A DNA stretch of 64,000 nucleotides from contig JAXIVH010000021.1 of the NCBI GenBank assembly GCA_036785325.1, forward strand, positions 4,554,628-4,618,627, written 5' to 3'. Positions within the stretch are counted from its first letter, which is position 1; every line of letters starts with the position of its first letter. Shown here piece after piece: positions 44,643 through 54,429 of the stretch. The DNA comes from Urophycis tenuis. Taxonomy: Eukaryota; Chordata; Actinopteri; Gadiformes; Phycidae. The notes under the pieces were generated by a model, which did no database searches, had not been told where the DNA came from, and saw nothing but the letters and a program-made list of their open reading frames with translations. A program made the translations under genes and the position numbers.

Positions 44643-44666
44643 GTCCAATACTGCCACCTCTTGGGC
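44643..44666 (+). promoter_or_regulatory. Distal H2A upstream element
   Basis: CCAATACTGCCACCTCTTGG, about 20 bp upstream of the paired-CCAAT promoter. Related copies: 29271-29293 (- strand), 50275-50298 (+ strand, partial) and 53783-53806 (- strand). See the corresponding finding for a possible insulator-type function. Confidence 0.5.
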
Positions 44667-44684
44667 TAGAGTTTGTATTGGAAG

Positions 44685-44735
44685 GTGATTGGTCAATCGT
44701 TTTGAAGTTTAAGCTGACCAATGAGCAGAGACCTG
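44685..44735 (+). promoter_or_regulatory. H2A promoter, paired CCAAT
   Basis: GTGATTGGTCAATCGTTTTG (inverted CCAAT) then GCTGACCAATGAGCAGAGAC (direct CCAAT), with ACATATAACC as a poor TATA at about 44739. The two boxes are about 25 bp apart, as in the other H2A copies. Confidence 0.82.
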
Positions 44736-44800
44736 GATGAACATATAACCGAGTGTGTCACAGTGAGGTGATTCAGCGACTTTGTCAAGGAAAACTAATC

Positions 44801-45184
44801 ATGTCGGGAAGAGGTAAGACCGGAGGCAAGGCCAGGGCGAAGGCAAAGACCCGCTCATCCCGTGCTGGGCTCCAGTTCCCCGTCGGCCGTGTGCACAGAC
44901 TTCTCCGCAAAGGCAACTATGCTCATCGCGTTGGTGCCGGTGCTCCCGTCTACCTGGCGGCTGTCCTCGAGTATCTGACCGCTGAGATCCTGGAGTTGGC
45001 CGGAAACGCCGCCCGCGACAACAAGAAGACTCGCATCATCCCCCGCCATCTGCAGCTGGCCGTCCGCAACGACGAGGAGCTCAACAAGCTCCTGGGCGGA
45101 GTGACCATCGCTCAGGGCGGTGTGCTGCCCAACATCCAGGCCGTCCTCCTGCCCAAGAAGACCGAGAAGCCTGCAAAGAAGTAA
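44801..45184 (+). CDS. Histone H2A, 127 aa
   Basis: Start at 44801 (MSGRGKTGGKARAKAKTRSS); the 16 upstream in-frame codons are leader. Complete histone fold; the acidic-patch residues (LEYLTAEILEL and NDEEL) are intact, and the tail ends KKTEKPAKK with no SQE/D motif, so this is core H2A rather than H2A.X. All three intact H2A genes here encode the same protein. Residue 41 is His (NYAHRVGAGAPVYL), where mammalian H2A has Glu. Residues 1-51 equal the fish H2A-derived antimicrobial peptide hipposin of halibut, as I recall it. It pairs with H2B. Confidence 0.97.
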   Translation: MSGRGKTGGKARAKAKTRSSRAGLQFPVGRVHRLLRKGNYAHRVGAGAPVYLAAVLEYLTAEILELAGNAARDNKKTRIIPRHLQLAVRNDEELNKLLGGVTIAQGGVLPNIQAVLLPKKTEKPAKK

Positions 45185-45211
45185 ATTGATCAACGATTTA
45201 AAAATGAAAAA

Positions 45212-45227
45212 GGCTCTTTTAAGGGCC
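45212..45227 (+). terminator. Histone 3' stem-loop of first H2A, with wobble pair
   Basis: GGCTCTTTTAAGGGCC, 27 nt after the stop. One A-to-G change gives a U-G wobble in the stem, the only non-Watson-Crick stem in the cluster. It is followed by ACCCACTTAAAATCAAAG. Confidence 0.9.
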
Positions 45228-47170
45228 ACCCACTTAAAATCAAAGTTGCTACCCTGATTTCCCAACTAACAGAGATTGTAAAAGTTCTGCATGGTTCACA
45301 ATCCAAAGGGATATAAATTTGCCAATCGTAAACGTGTTTCCATATGGGTTTCCAATGGGACTATTTTTAATTTAAGGATGAATGGTGATTTCCATCAGCC
45401 ACACCGGCCCAGCAGAGGGGCACTATAAAAACTGTCAAGTGATTTAGAAGGATACCGGACTGTCCTTGAGTATAGACGAATCCGACGAAACTACCGGAAG
45501 TAAAGCGGGCGACATGACTGAGCTGCTGCTGGGCAGCGTTGCGCCAGTGCCTCCGATTGGATTGGTTGCGTCCTCTGGGATAACAGCCCGCGATTTACGA
45601 CTGTCTTACTACTACTTTCATAATGTCGAGTGGGAAAACATGTTCCGTTTTCAATTGTTCAAATTAGCAGCAATAAAATTTCCAGTTTAAAGAAAAAACA
45701 ATGACATACATAGAATACCCCGGGACGACTGCCCCTGTCTGTTGTGGTATGTTGTATCAACAACTCAACTTCACTTTATTGTCGTTGCACAAGAAACACA
45801 GTGATTTTTGGCAGCGACATGTCGTTGCTATGGTTTCCGGCAGACACAGAGAATGAGCAGGTGTATTATATGTATAAAATAAAAAATGTACAGAAATATA
45901 AATATAAAACTATGATAATGTAAATATATAAATAGAGTGCAAATTAACTGGATATAATTTACGGTAGATACAGTATATATACAGACAGTACTAGAAAAAG
46001 TGTCAGTGTAGGTTTGGGAATAGAAATGTGGAACATATTAGCAGCAGGGTGGAGATTTCACATTGATAGGGAGTATTGCACTGAAAGTATTGAAAATACA
46101 TACAATAACACTTCACTGTCTGGTACTGTCTGGTGCTTGTCTGGCACAGATTTCCTGGGCGAGCACAAGATGAGGACATTCGCCAGAAGTGGGTGAAAAA
46201 TATCAACAGACCGGGATGGGTTCCTAATAACAACAGCAGGGTATCTATCTAGAAAATACTCTTGAATACCTTTAAAACAACCGAAGGGGCGCATTGGGGC
46301 AGTAGTAACATTACTGTTATGTCTGTTGTTAACTTTTGATTTGCTCGACTGTGACTCACTCTGAGAACCAACAACGCTAGCAGTTAGCTGTACCTTACCT
46401 CCTTTTGAAATGTGAAAATTAGATAAACAATAAACAATGGTCACAAATGAAAAACATGAATTCGTTTATTTGATATCCATCAATTTATTTTATTGTTGCC
46501 AAATGGACATATATTTTTATAGTTTCCTCGTTAGCTAGCCACAGTAGTAAAAGTAGATATAATATCAACCTAGTTCCAATTATGTCTTTATTTCCCCATT
46601 CTCTACTCTAAGCTATTTTCATAAATAATCTGTAAGATCGTTTGTACCTTCATCTGTGACTGGAGGCCACTGTCTAACGTCATCAACCCAACAAGCCGTA
46701 CTGCCTGGCTGTAGCTGTCATCCAGGGTGCGTTATCACGGAGGTTTGTTTACATACCGGTAACAGGTCAGTAATGGCGTCGCCACAAGATGGCAGCCTAC
46801 ACAGAACGGCCCTCGGATTCGTTTGGCGCCTGCCATTTTCCAGCTACTACCACCTCCATCCCAGCTACCATCTAATTGTCTATATCTGCATGTTACAAAT
46901 TAAGCACGAGGCCGTTCCCAAACTACTTATCTTGTGCAGTGATGTACATCTATATCACCTGATAAGTGATTACAGTGTGTTTTGGAGACCGTATCTTTGA
47001 CTGTATTATATAACTAGAATGGGGGCATATTATCCTGTCTTTTCAAACACCCAGTGCTACAACCTGGGGTGCTGTTGAATATTCAGTGTGTGCACAGTAC
47101 GTCCATGAGGCGAACACGAAATTAAACTATACTATACAACTGTTAGTAAGGCCTTTCGACTCATGAATGA
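45228..47170. other. Spacer with LINE tail and TE relics
   Basis: 45765-45990 is the reverse-oriented 3' end of a LINE (CTTCACTTTATTGTCGTTGC then AT-rich). 46620-46690 holds a degraded YqaJ-like exon fragment (- strand). The open frames 45466-45690 and 46058-46444 show no recognisable motif. Confidence 0.5.
46620..46690 (-). pseudogene. Degraded YqaJ-type N-terminal fragment, second copy
   Basis: The - strand encodes WVDDVRQWPPVTDEG followed by TNDLTDYL and a stop. This aligns with WVDDVSKWPNIQWPD-IYTYL of the exon at 13783-14142: shared WVDDV, WP, D and YL positions. It is truncated on both sides. Confidence 0.4.
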
Positions 47171-47174
47171 ATAG

Positions 47175-47254
47175 AGGCACTGGGCGGGGTCTGTGCGGGA
47201 GATCATCCGCCTGTCGTCTCTTTCAGGTCCTCATTGACTCTTCATTTGTGTGGG
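47175..47254 (+). promoter_or_regulatory. H4 promoter, second copy
   Basis: GGCACTGGGCGGGGTCTGTG, GCGGGAGATCATCCGCCTGT, CGTCTCTTTCAGGTCCTCAT and TGACTCTTCATTTGTGTGGG. It is nearly identical, in reverse orientation, to 39239-39320. The GC box and GGTCC element are unchanged. Confidence 0.8.
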
Positions 47255-47301
47255 GCGCGTAACTGCGCTTACACTTGCTAGTAACTACAACAAGCGACTC
47301 A

Positions 47302-47616
<315 letters not shown>

Positions 47617-47641
47617 ACATTTGCACCCTATTGATCTCAAA

Positions 47642-47657
47642 GGCTCTTTTAAGAGCC
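47642..47657 (+). terminator. Histone 3' stem-loop of second H4
   Basis: GGCTCTTTTAAGAGCC, 25 nt after the stop, then ACACAAATCCTCTAAAAAGATT. Confidence 0.93.
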
Positions 47658-48654
47658 ACACAAATCCTCTAAAAAGATTATTCCTTTCGCGGCAATGCGC
47701 ATGGTAGTTTTCAGCCTGCTTTGTCACCAAATTAATGAAGTACAAACATTTACTGGGTTTAATGACTGCTGCCGTTCACCCTATTCCAGCCACCGCTTAA
47801 AAAAGCGAGTATTTTAATTAATTATGTTGGTAAAATGAAGGGTTAAAACTCGTTCATTTAACGTATTAAAAGAATGTGTTTATGGGATGAAAATGAATCA
47901 AAATGCGTTTAAGATGCATGTGCAATTTTATTAAAAAAATAATAATAAAACTTGTAGAAATAAAACAGTGCAGAGTGATGTTAAAAGAATGTTTTCAGTA
48001 ATTTATTAGTTTTGCCTGGAAGGCTGAATGGGGATCTCTGGCCGCTCGATGCCTCACTTGAAATGAAGCTGGCAAAATATTCAACCGTGTCCTGTCTCCA
48101 TTTACATTTCCCTCTTCAGGTACGAAAAACACGGTAATTGTGTAATGTGGTAGGAAGTAGGTATGTTTTGTTTATAATTAATGAGCGTCCGGACGTAAAG
48201 CTGAGAGGCGCCGAAAAGTGTTACGCGGAATCTTTTGTTGTGTGTCGCTGGTGTAGCATCGATGAGTAGCAGGAGCTAAGCCAACTAGCGTGGCTCCCAG
48301 GGCAGATTCTCCAGTCTGAGAAAGCACTGCATGCGTGCGTCTGAGAGAATACTGTGTGTTTACATTAGCAGTATGGTTATTCTCGTGTAATGTTGTGTAT
48401 TAATGAATACCTGAGAATGCAAAATGTATAAGATGATGTATTTTTACACTTGTAATGAAGCTGGCAAAATATTCAAGCCTGTCCTGTCTCTTCATTTACA
48501 TTTCCCTCTTCAGAGAGGACATTACACATTCCTGAATGATGGTTATGTGAAACCTACTTTCACTCGTTTATTGTAAACGTATGTGATAGGGGTTATACAA
48601 AACGAGTTCATGAAAAAAATAAACGAGAACAGTTCTCCAGTCAATTCAATTATT

Positions 48655-48854
48655 GGGACGGCATAGCTCAGTGGATAGAGCGGGTCAACTGACCGTAGGG
48701 TTGGCGGTTCGATCCCCTCCTCCTGTCCACATGCCAAACCCCACAAATGTATGACAAAGGTATTGATTGCACGTTGCTTTGAACAAAAGACAAATGTACT
48801 TATTGTAAGGCTCTTTGGATGAAAGCGTCTGCTAAAGTCCCAAATGTAAATGTA
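48655..48854 (+). mobile_element. SINE family B, tRNA-like head
   Basis: The head GGGACGGCATAGCTCAGTGG has a good A box (TAGCTCAGTGG) and B box (GGTTCGATCCC). Then ATGCCAAACCCCACAAATGT and the tail GGATGAAAGCGTCTGCTAAA with ATGTAAATGTA. A tRNA scanner could report the head as a tRNA, but the following body shows it is a SINE. It sits about 80 bp upstream of the H2B promoter. Confidence 0.8.
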
Positions 48855-48937
48855 GATCTGCGACTCTGAAGGAGCCGAGCGAATGCTCAGGCTTACAGGA
48901 TCCCATAGCCAATCGTATTGACGGACGAGGGGAAAGG

Positions 48938-48960
48938 ATTTGCATGAGACTGGTATAATT
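48938..48960 (+). promoter_or_regulatory. H2B promoter: octamer and TATA-like box
   Basis: ATTTGCAT at 48938-48945 and GGTATAATTAG at 48952-48962, about 45 bp before the ATG. An inverted CCAAT-like AGCCAATCG lies at about 48907. Confidence 0.85.
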
Positions 48961-49002
48961 AGGGCAGTGAAACACTGTCCGGCATTAGCATCGAGTCTCA
49001 TC

Positions 49003-49380
49003 ATGCCTGAGCCACCATCCAAACCCGCGCCCAAAAAGGGCTCCAAGAAAGCAGTCAGCAAGAGCCAAACCAAGGGCACCAAGAAGCGCAGAAAGACCAG
49101 GAAGGAGAGCTATGCCATCTACGTGTACAAGGTACTCAAGCAGGTGCACCCCGACACCGGTATCTCCTCAAAGGCGATGGGAATCATGAACTCCTTCGTC
49201 AACGACATCTTTGAGCGCATCGCCGGTGAGTCCTCTCGCCTCGCCCACTACAACAAGCGCTCCACCATCACCTCCAGGGAGATCCAGACCGCCGTCCGCC
49301 TGCTCCTGCCCGGTGAGCTGGCCAAGCACGCGGTGTCTGAGGGCACCAAGGCTGTGACCAAATACACCAGCTCCAAGTAA
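49003..49380 (+). CDS. Histone H2B, 125 aa, with Ser77
   Basis: Start at 49003 (MPEPPSKPAPKKGSKKAVSK). One residue longer than the copy at 37152, owing to an extra Ser in PPSKPAP, and with Val for Ala in KKAVSK. In the fold, GESSRL replaces GEASRL, so residue 77 (human numbering) is Ser, next to Glu76 at the H2B-H4 contact. The rest matches the other H2Bs through KYTSSK. The upstream 21 in-frame codons overlap the promoter and are rejected. It is the inverted-arm counterpart of the H2B at 37152. Confidence 0.96.
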   Translation: MPEPPSKPAPKKGSKKAVSKSQTKGTKKRRKTRKESYAIYVYKVLKQVHPDTGISSKAMGIMNSFVNDIFERIAGESSRLAHYNKRSTITSREIQTAVRLLLPGELAKHAVSEGTKAVTKYTSSK

Positions 49381-49402
49381 ACACGCACTTGGAAAGTTAA
49401 AC

Positions 49403-49418
49403 GGTCCTTTTAAGGACC
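49403..49418 (+). terminator. Histone 3' stem-loop of third H2B
   Basis: GGTCCTTTTAAGGACC, 22 nt after the stop, then ACCCAATTGCTTAAACGAGCG. Confidence 0.93.
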
Positions 49419-51260
49419 ACCCAATTGCTTAAACGAGCGAGTCTTCAAACGTATTTTTTACCTTGGACTGTTAACTGAGAAATGTACAATGTATATGTAA
49501 TGCACGTACTTTTGTACAACTACGTATTTCTGTGTCGTTCGCATTAATATGCAAACGAGCAACACGATAGCGTGGTAGGTAGGAAATGTTTTACAACATC
49601 AGCCTCCATATTATCCGCGTCGTAGTATGGGGGGGATTTTGCTTGTAAACTTAAATACTAACGTACAACAATTTATTCCGTGATAACTCTGCTTTACCCA
49701 AGCTCATGTTGGTGATTTTAGGTTCCACACTACTACTTACACACTTGGCCATGTGTCGATGTGTTTCTATTCTAGTTGATGTATTTCTTTCATCTGAAGC
49801 TTGCCACATACATAATAGAATGAATCAACGAATTCGATCGCTTCGTGGTATTTGGATGTGTACGGTGGATGATTTTACATATTGATTAATTAATATATGA
49901 AACTACAGGTCGTCCAATTAATGTCTTCCAATATAACGTGCAGAGGTATATACAAATGTCTGTTTGCCCCTAAATCATTTAAATGTTTTTTTGTGGAGAA
50001 TCATACGCCACCCACACTAAAAACGACACATAAATGTAGAATCGTGAAAATAGTTAATTAAAAGGAAAATATTCATATTGTCTTTAATTCAGAGAAAAAA
50101 GTACAGAACCCTTGGCATGAAAACGTTCAGATTTGTGAGCTATACTTTTTTGATTGAGTTGAGTTGTAGGTCCTCTTGTAAAGTCAGGAACATCAAGCAG
50201 ATGTTGTAGTTTTAGCACAAATTTATACAAATTATTCGTCTTGTTGGTTTTTAATTGGAATCATTTGGTTTTAGGTTCAATACTACCACCTATACATGAG
50301 TCCAACAAACCGGGTACCTGCCACTTTTTTGACACATCCGGGCATTTTTAGGTGAAACTACCCAGAAATATTTGAATGGGGGTCTATGAGAATTTCAGTG
50401 CATTACATTTCTGAACTTTACCCAAGTATTATATATAGCCATGTATACCGATCTAATGCTATGGCCAGCCAGCAGACCAGTTATACCAACTCTCTTCCAA
50501 GTCCTGACCGGTGTCGCTCTTTAGAAAAACTTAAATTAATCGGCAATGTCAGATGTCCCTTCACGCTGGAATCTGGTCTCGGGGCGAACGAGACGAGTAG
50601 CCAGAGGTGGACTACGGGGACATATGGAACTACCTAACCAATGAATGTATGAATCATGAATGAAGATGAGGGCACAAAAATAATCTATTTTCATTCAAGT
50701 CAAGTCACTTATTTTTATAGCGCACTTAACATGCAGAGAGCAACCATGATAGCACTAGTGCTAGGTGGTGCAGGCTAACTCGGAGCTAAACTATGATATG
50801 TAATCACAGCTCCTAGTAGTTCGCAAAGTTTCATTCATTCCTTCATTATTTTAGATTAGACATCTTTAACATCGAACATCAACTGATTTTAGCTAGCACG
50901 ACTGACTGACTTTAGTCATCTGTAACGAAGTGTTTGCCGCAGACGTAAACAAATGTAGACGCCGGGTCCCACAGCCTCCCATCGGGATTCTCTCTTCCGA
51001 TTGCCTGGAGCCACAAACCCCTTGTTTTCCCTTCCCTTTCTTTTGTGGCAACATCGCAAATTCCTCATTTTTTGTTGTTAGCATTGTGAAATGCAACACA
51101 GCAGCTTTTAGGGATGGTGCCTGCTCATGGAAATAGCCTACTCTTCTATCAACAGTAGTAGCAGAGTGCCTACTTCCTCCACCTAAAAGAGGGCGTGGAC
51201 GTTCTGGGACTCATTAGCATATCGCTGGTGACGAGACGCTGGACTCATGCTTCCTGGACC
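49419..51260. other. Spacer with orphan H2A flank and TE relics
   Basis: Mostly anonymous AT-rich DNA. 50249-50305 matches the distal flank of the H2A genes (TTTGGTTTTAGGTTCAATAC then ACCACCTATACATGAG), but no CCAAT pair or H2A follows until 51261. 50461-50650 holds a YqaJ-like remnant. TCAAGTCAAGTCACTTATTT at about 50697 is a common fish repeat terminus. Confidence 0.5.
50461..50650 (+). pseudogene. Degraded YqaJ-type N-terminal fragment, third copy
   Basis: The ATG at 50461 opens MASQQTSYTNSLPSPDRCRS then LEKLKLIGNVRCPFTLE, resembling the 'YLEKLKLINGxDPY' start of YqaJ-type repeat proteins. After a frame change, another frame reads EVDYGDIWNYLTNE, corresponding to IQWPDIYTYLIEK of the exon at 13783. 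The match is by eye and the copy is non-functional. Confidence 0.4.
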
Positions 51261-51310
51261 GTGATTGGTCAATCTTTTTGAAGTATACGCTGGCCAATTA
51301 GCAGAGACTC
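51261..51310 (+). promoter_or_regulatory. H2A promoter, paired CCAAT, second copy
   Basis: GTGATTGGTCAATCTTTTTG then GCTGGCCAATTAGCAGAGAC. The distal TGCCACCTC element is not directly upstream here, unlike at 44643; its partial copy lies about 970 bp away at 50275. Confidence 0.82.
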
Positions 51311-51375
51311 GTATACTCTAAATCATCATGACGCGGCGAGTTGTGACATTGATTTTCTCGTGAAAACCAGTTACT

Positions 51376-51759
51376 ATGTCGGGAAGAGGAAAGACCGGAG
51401 GCAAGGCCAGGGCGAAGGCAAAGACCCGCTCATCCCGTGCTGGGCTCCAGTTCCCCGTCGGCCGTGTGCACAGACTCCTCCGCAAAGGCAACTATGCTCA
51501 TCGCGTTGGTGCCGGTGCTCCCGTTTACCTGGCAGCTGTGCTTGAGTATCTGACCGCTGAGATCCTGGAGTTGGCCGGAAACGCCGCCCGCGACAACAAG
51601 AAGACCCGCATCATCCCCCGTCATCTCCAGCTGGCCGTCCGCAACGACGAGGAGCTCAACAAGCTCCTGGGCGGAGTGACCATCGCTCAGGGCGGTGTGC
51701 TGCCCAACATCCAGGCCGTCCTCCTGCCCAAGAAGACCGAGAAGCCTGCAAAGAAGTAA
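51376..51759 (+). CDS. Histone H2A, second copy
   Basis: 127 residues, identical in protein to the H2A at 44801, including His41 and the KPAKK terminus. Differences are silent (for example GTTTACCTGGCAGCTGTGCT versus GTCTACCTGGCGGCTGTCCT). The short frame 51360-51545 is an overlapping shadow. Confidence 0.97.
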   Translation: MSGRGKTGGKARAKAKTRSSRAGLQFPVGRVHRLLRKGNYAHRVGAGAPVYLAAVLEYLTAEILELAGNAARDNKKTRIIPRHLQLAVRNDEELNKLLGGVTIAQGGVLPNIQAVLLPKKTEKPAKK

Positions 51760-51786
51760 AATGATCAACGATTTAAAAATGAAAAA

Positions 51787-51802
51787 GGCTCTTTTAAGAG
51801 CC
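51787..51802 (+). terminator. Histone 3' stem-loop of second H2A
   Basis: GGCTCTTTTAAGAGCC, 27 nt after the stop, then ACCCACATAATCTCAAGGC. The purine element is weak. Confidence 0.92.
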
Positions 51803-52397
51803 ACCCACATAATCTCAAGGCTGCAATCCTCTACCCTCATAACTGAAATTGTAAAAGGTGCACATGGTTCAGAAGATGGGCAAATTAGGCGAGCGTAACT
51901 GAATGGTTACAACACATTGAGACTAACTACTCCAGAACTATTACATAATATAACTACCATTCCAGAACACCCCGGGCATCAGTTGCCATCAGGGCAGAGA
52001 CTCTGGTCCAGAGTACAAACTAACTGACTGAAGAAGCTTCTATCCCTGGGCCACGAGGTCATTCCAAATGTGTGTCTGTGTTGTTTTTAAGTATGAGTGG
52101 GCCATATCGCTATTTTTATTATTGTTTTATATTCTTATTTTTTCTCCTCTGTTTATTGTTTTCTTTTAAAAACAATTGAATACACTATTACTGTGGCAGC
52201 TACTACAATCTCGTCATGTCTTGGATGTGATGACAAATACTTCTTGAATCTTGAACAGACCCAAGGTGAATTCCCTCTGCCACACTGGTCCTATAAAAGC
52301 TGTTTTTTGATTTGAGACTTTGATCGTAGCTGGAAAATGGCAGGCTCGAAACAACACATCCTTAGGCCAGTCCGATACGCTTCTGTGTACACTTTAA

Positions 52398-53004
52398 GGC
52401 CCCATCTACATTAACCTGGGTAAATATAAAAACACACATTCGTAATGAAAACGATCTCCGTCCACACTATTGTTTTCATATCGTTTACGGAATGTTTTGC
52501 ACCCACGTTCCACACTGAAATGATTTTGATAAACAATGATTGTCATCGTTACGCGACTCCCGCCACGCCTCTCTGTTTAGATTGCAGGCGTGCGATCAGC
52601 TGTGGGCGTTAATACACGCGGCTCTCGCTTGAGCACAACAGCGCTCGCCTTCGAATAAGTAACGAATAAGTGTTACATAGTATGCCGAGTTGTAACTGAA
52701 GATACACAAGTACATTGCTCAGATAGATCATCCTTTCCATTTCACCTGCCATGTTTGTTAAGATGATCGCCTCAGTCTCGAGCGCAAGCTTGCGGCAACC
52801 AAAAGTCATCGTTTCTAAAAGCCTCCGTGCCGTCTACCCTGATCACACTACAACGCGAACCCGGAGTTTTCACATTCATCCACCTCAGCGACCGTTTCTG
52901 AAAAGCATCGTTTTCAGCGTCGGAATTCTCCGTTCTAATGTAGGAAGCGGAACGGATAAATATGTATGCGTTTCTGGATTTAACCGAGTTAATGTACACA
53001 GGGG
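52398..53004. mobile_element. TTAA-flanked MITE (piggyBac/Looper-like)
   Basis: The left end GGCCCCATCTACATTAACCT and the right end (read inward) CCCCTGTGTACATTAACTCG are imperfect inverted repeats. Both are bordered by TTAA (52394-52397 and 53005-53008), the target site of piggyBac-type elements. About 607 bp with no coding capacity. It sits between two oppositely oriented H2A genes. Confidence 0.6.
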
Positions 53005-53224
53005 TTAATGTAGACAACTTAGGGGCCCTGTGCTGCTTGGCAAGTGTGGCAGAGGCAAATCTCCTTGTAATCAGAATTTGTTCTGGAATTAAATATTTCG
53101 TGAATTTTATAACTGTTTTATTACCGAGTCAAGCTCAGTTCATTTGCATAGCTTTACAATCTGGACCATGAACAACACCTACGTAGTTGGGGAAACTGGA
53201 TTGCAGCTTTAAGAATATGTGGGT

Positions 53225-53240
53225 GGCTCTTAAAAGAGCC
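53225..53240 (-). terminator. Histone 3' stem-loop of third H2A
   Basis: GGCTCTTTTAAGAGCC, 25 nt after the stop, then ACCCACATATTCTTAAAGC. Confidence 0.93.
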
Positions 53241-53265
53241 TTTTCATTTTTAATCGATGATCAAT

Positions 53266-53649
53266 CTACTTCTTTGCAGGCTTCTCGGTCTTCTTGGGCA
53301 GGAGGACGGCCTGGATGTTGGGCAGCACACCGCCCTGAGCGATGGTCACTCCGCCCAGGAGCTTGTTGAGCTCCTCGTCGTTGCGGACGGCCAGCTGCAG
53401 ATGGCGGGGGATGATGCGGGTCTTCTTGTTGTCGCGGGCGGCGTTTCCGGCCAACTCCAAGATCTCAGCGGTCAGATACTCGAGCACAGCCGCCAGGTAA
53501 ACGGGAGCACCGGCACCAACTCGATGAGCATAGTTGCCTTTGCGGAGAAGTCTGTGCACACGGCCGACGGGGAACTGGAGCCCAGCACGGGATGAGCGGG
53601 TCTTTGCCTTCGCCCTGGCCTTGCCTCCGGTTTTACCTCTTCCAGACAT
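53266..53649 (-). CDS. Histone H2A, third copy
   Basis: Start at 53649 (MSGRGKTGG); the 11 upstream in-frame codons are leader. The protein is identical to the two other H2As. It is the only right-arm histone gene on the - strand and is tail-to-tail with the H2A at 51376, with the TTAA-type MITE between them. It may form the far end of the cluster, since no histone gene follows to 64 kb. Confidence 0.97.
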   Translation of the reverse strand: MSGRGKTGGKARAKAKTRSSRAGLQFPVGRVHRLLRKGNYAHRVGAGAPVYLAAVLEYLTAEILELAGNAARDNKKTRIIPRHLQLAVRNDEELNKLLGGVTIAQGGVLPNIQAVLLPKKTEKPAKK

Positions 53650-53712
53650 GGTTAGCTTTCCTTGATGAAGTAGCTGTAACAACTCTCAGTAACACTGGCG
53701 AATATCATCATC

Positions 53713-53763
53713 CAGGTCTCTGCTCATTGGCCAGCTCAAACTTCAAAACGATTGACCAATCAC
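53713..53763 (-). promoter_or_regulatory. H2A promoter, paired CCAAT, third copy
   Basis: - strand: GTGATTGGTCAATCGTTTTG then GAGCTGGCCAATGAGCAGAGAC. The distal element copy (53783-53806, CAGCCACCTCATGGG) lies about 20 bp upstream, as at 44643. Confidence 0.82.
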
Positions 53764-54008
53764 CTTCCAATACGACCATCTAGCCCATGAGGTGGCTGTA
53801 TTGGACCTGAAAGCCAAATTTTCCCAATTAAAAAGTAAGCGGGAAAACAATTCCTCATTGTATATGTTACGAGTTTCAAACTGCTAATTGAGTAACTGCA
53901 GTAACAAAATGATTTTTTTTATTCAGGTTCACTACTCTTCACTCTCCTTGATTGGATCCTGGAAAACAGATTTATGATGCGAGTGAGTAAAGGAGTGAAC
54001 CACCATTT

Positions 54009-54010
<2 letters not shown>

Positions 54011-54058
<48 letters not shown>
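54011..54058. repeat. (TG)n microsatellite
   Basis: About 48 bp of pure TG between the histone cluster and the gypsy relic. Confidence 0.95.
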
Positions 54059-54059
<1 letters not shown>

Positions 54060-54429
54060 TTTATGCACCGCGGTGTAACGATAACTGCTCTTTTGCGCCG
54101 CTTTCCTTTTTATCCCCATTACATTACAATTTACAATAAAATATTCTGTTATTATTAAAGATCTGGCTGGCTGTTACCTGAATTAATAAAATAATATTAC
54201 ACTTAACAATGAATAATGGATTTACAAGTATCCTCATTTAGGTGTATCACGCAGCAGCAGCAGCGGTTCAACGTGAGGTGGGCTTTGCGATGTCATGTTG
54301 AGGGCCGCCACCCAGGCCACATCCCCTTGCTGTGCTCTCCGGCATCCTTCCCATACAGTACATACTGCCTCCTCTGATAACTCTTCGGAACACTGAGCCA
54401 TGAAGGTGTCTGTGTCCAGAGGCAAGCGT

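Noticed and set aside
45466..45690. Small gene downstream of the first H2A
   Set aside because: No homology, no promoter of the histone type, no stem-loop; likely chance open frame.
48655..48730. tRNA gene (also at 19937 and 38070-38140)
   Set aside because: A and B boxes are present, but each is followed by a SINE body and tail shared between copies; no full cloverleaf.
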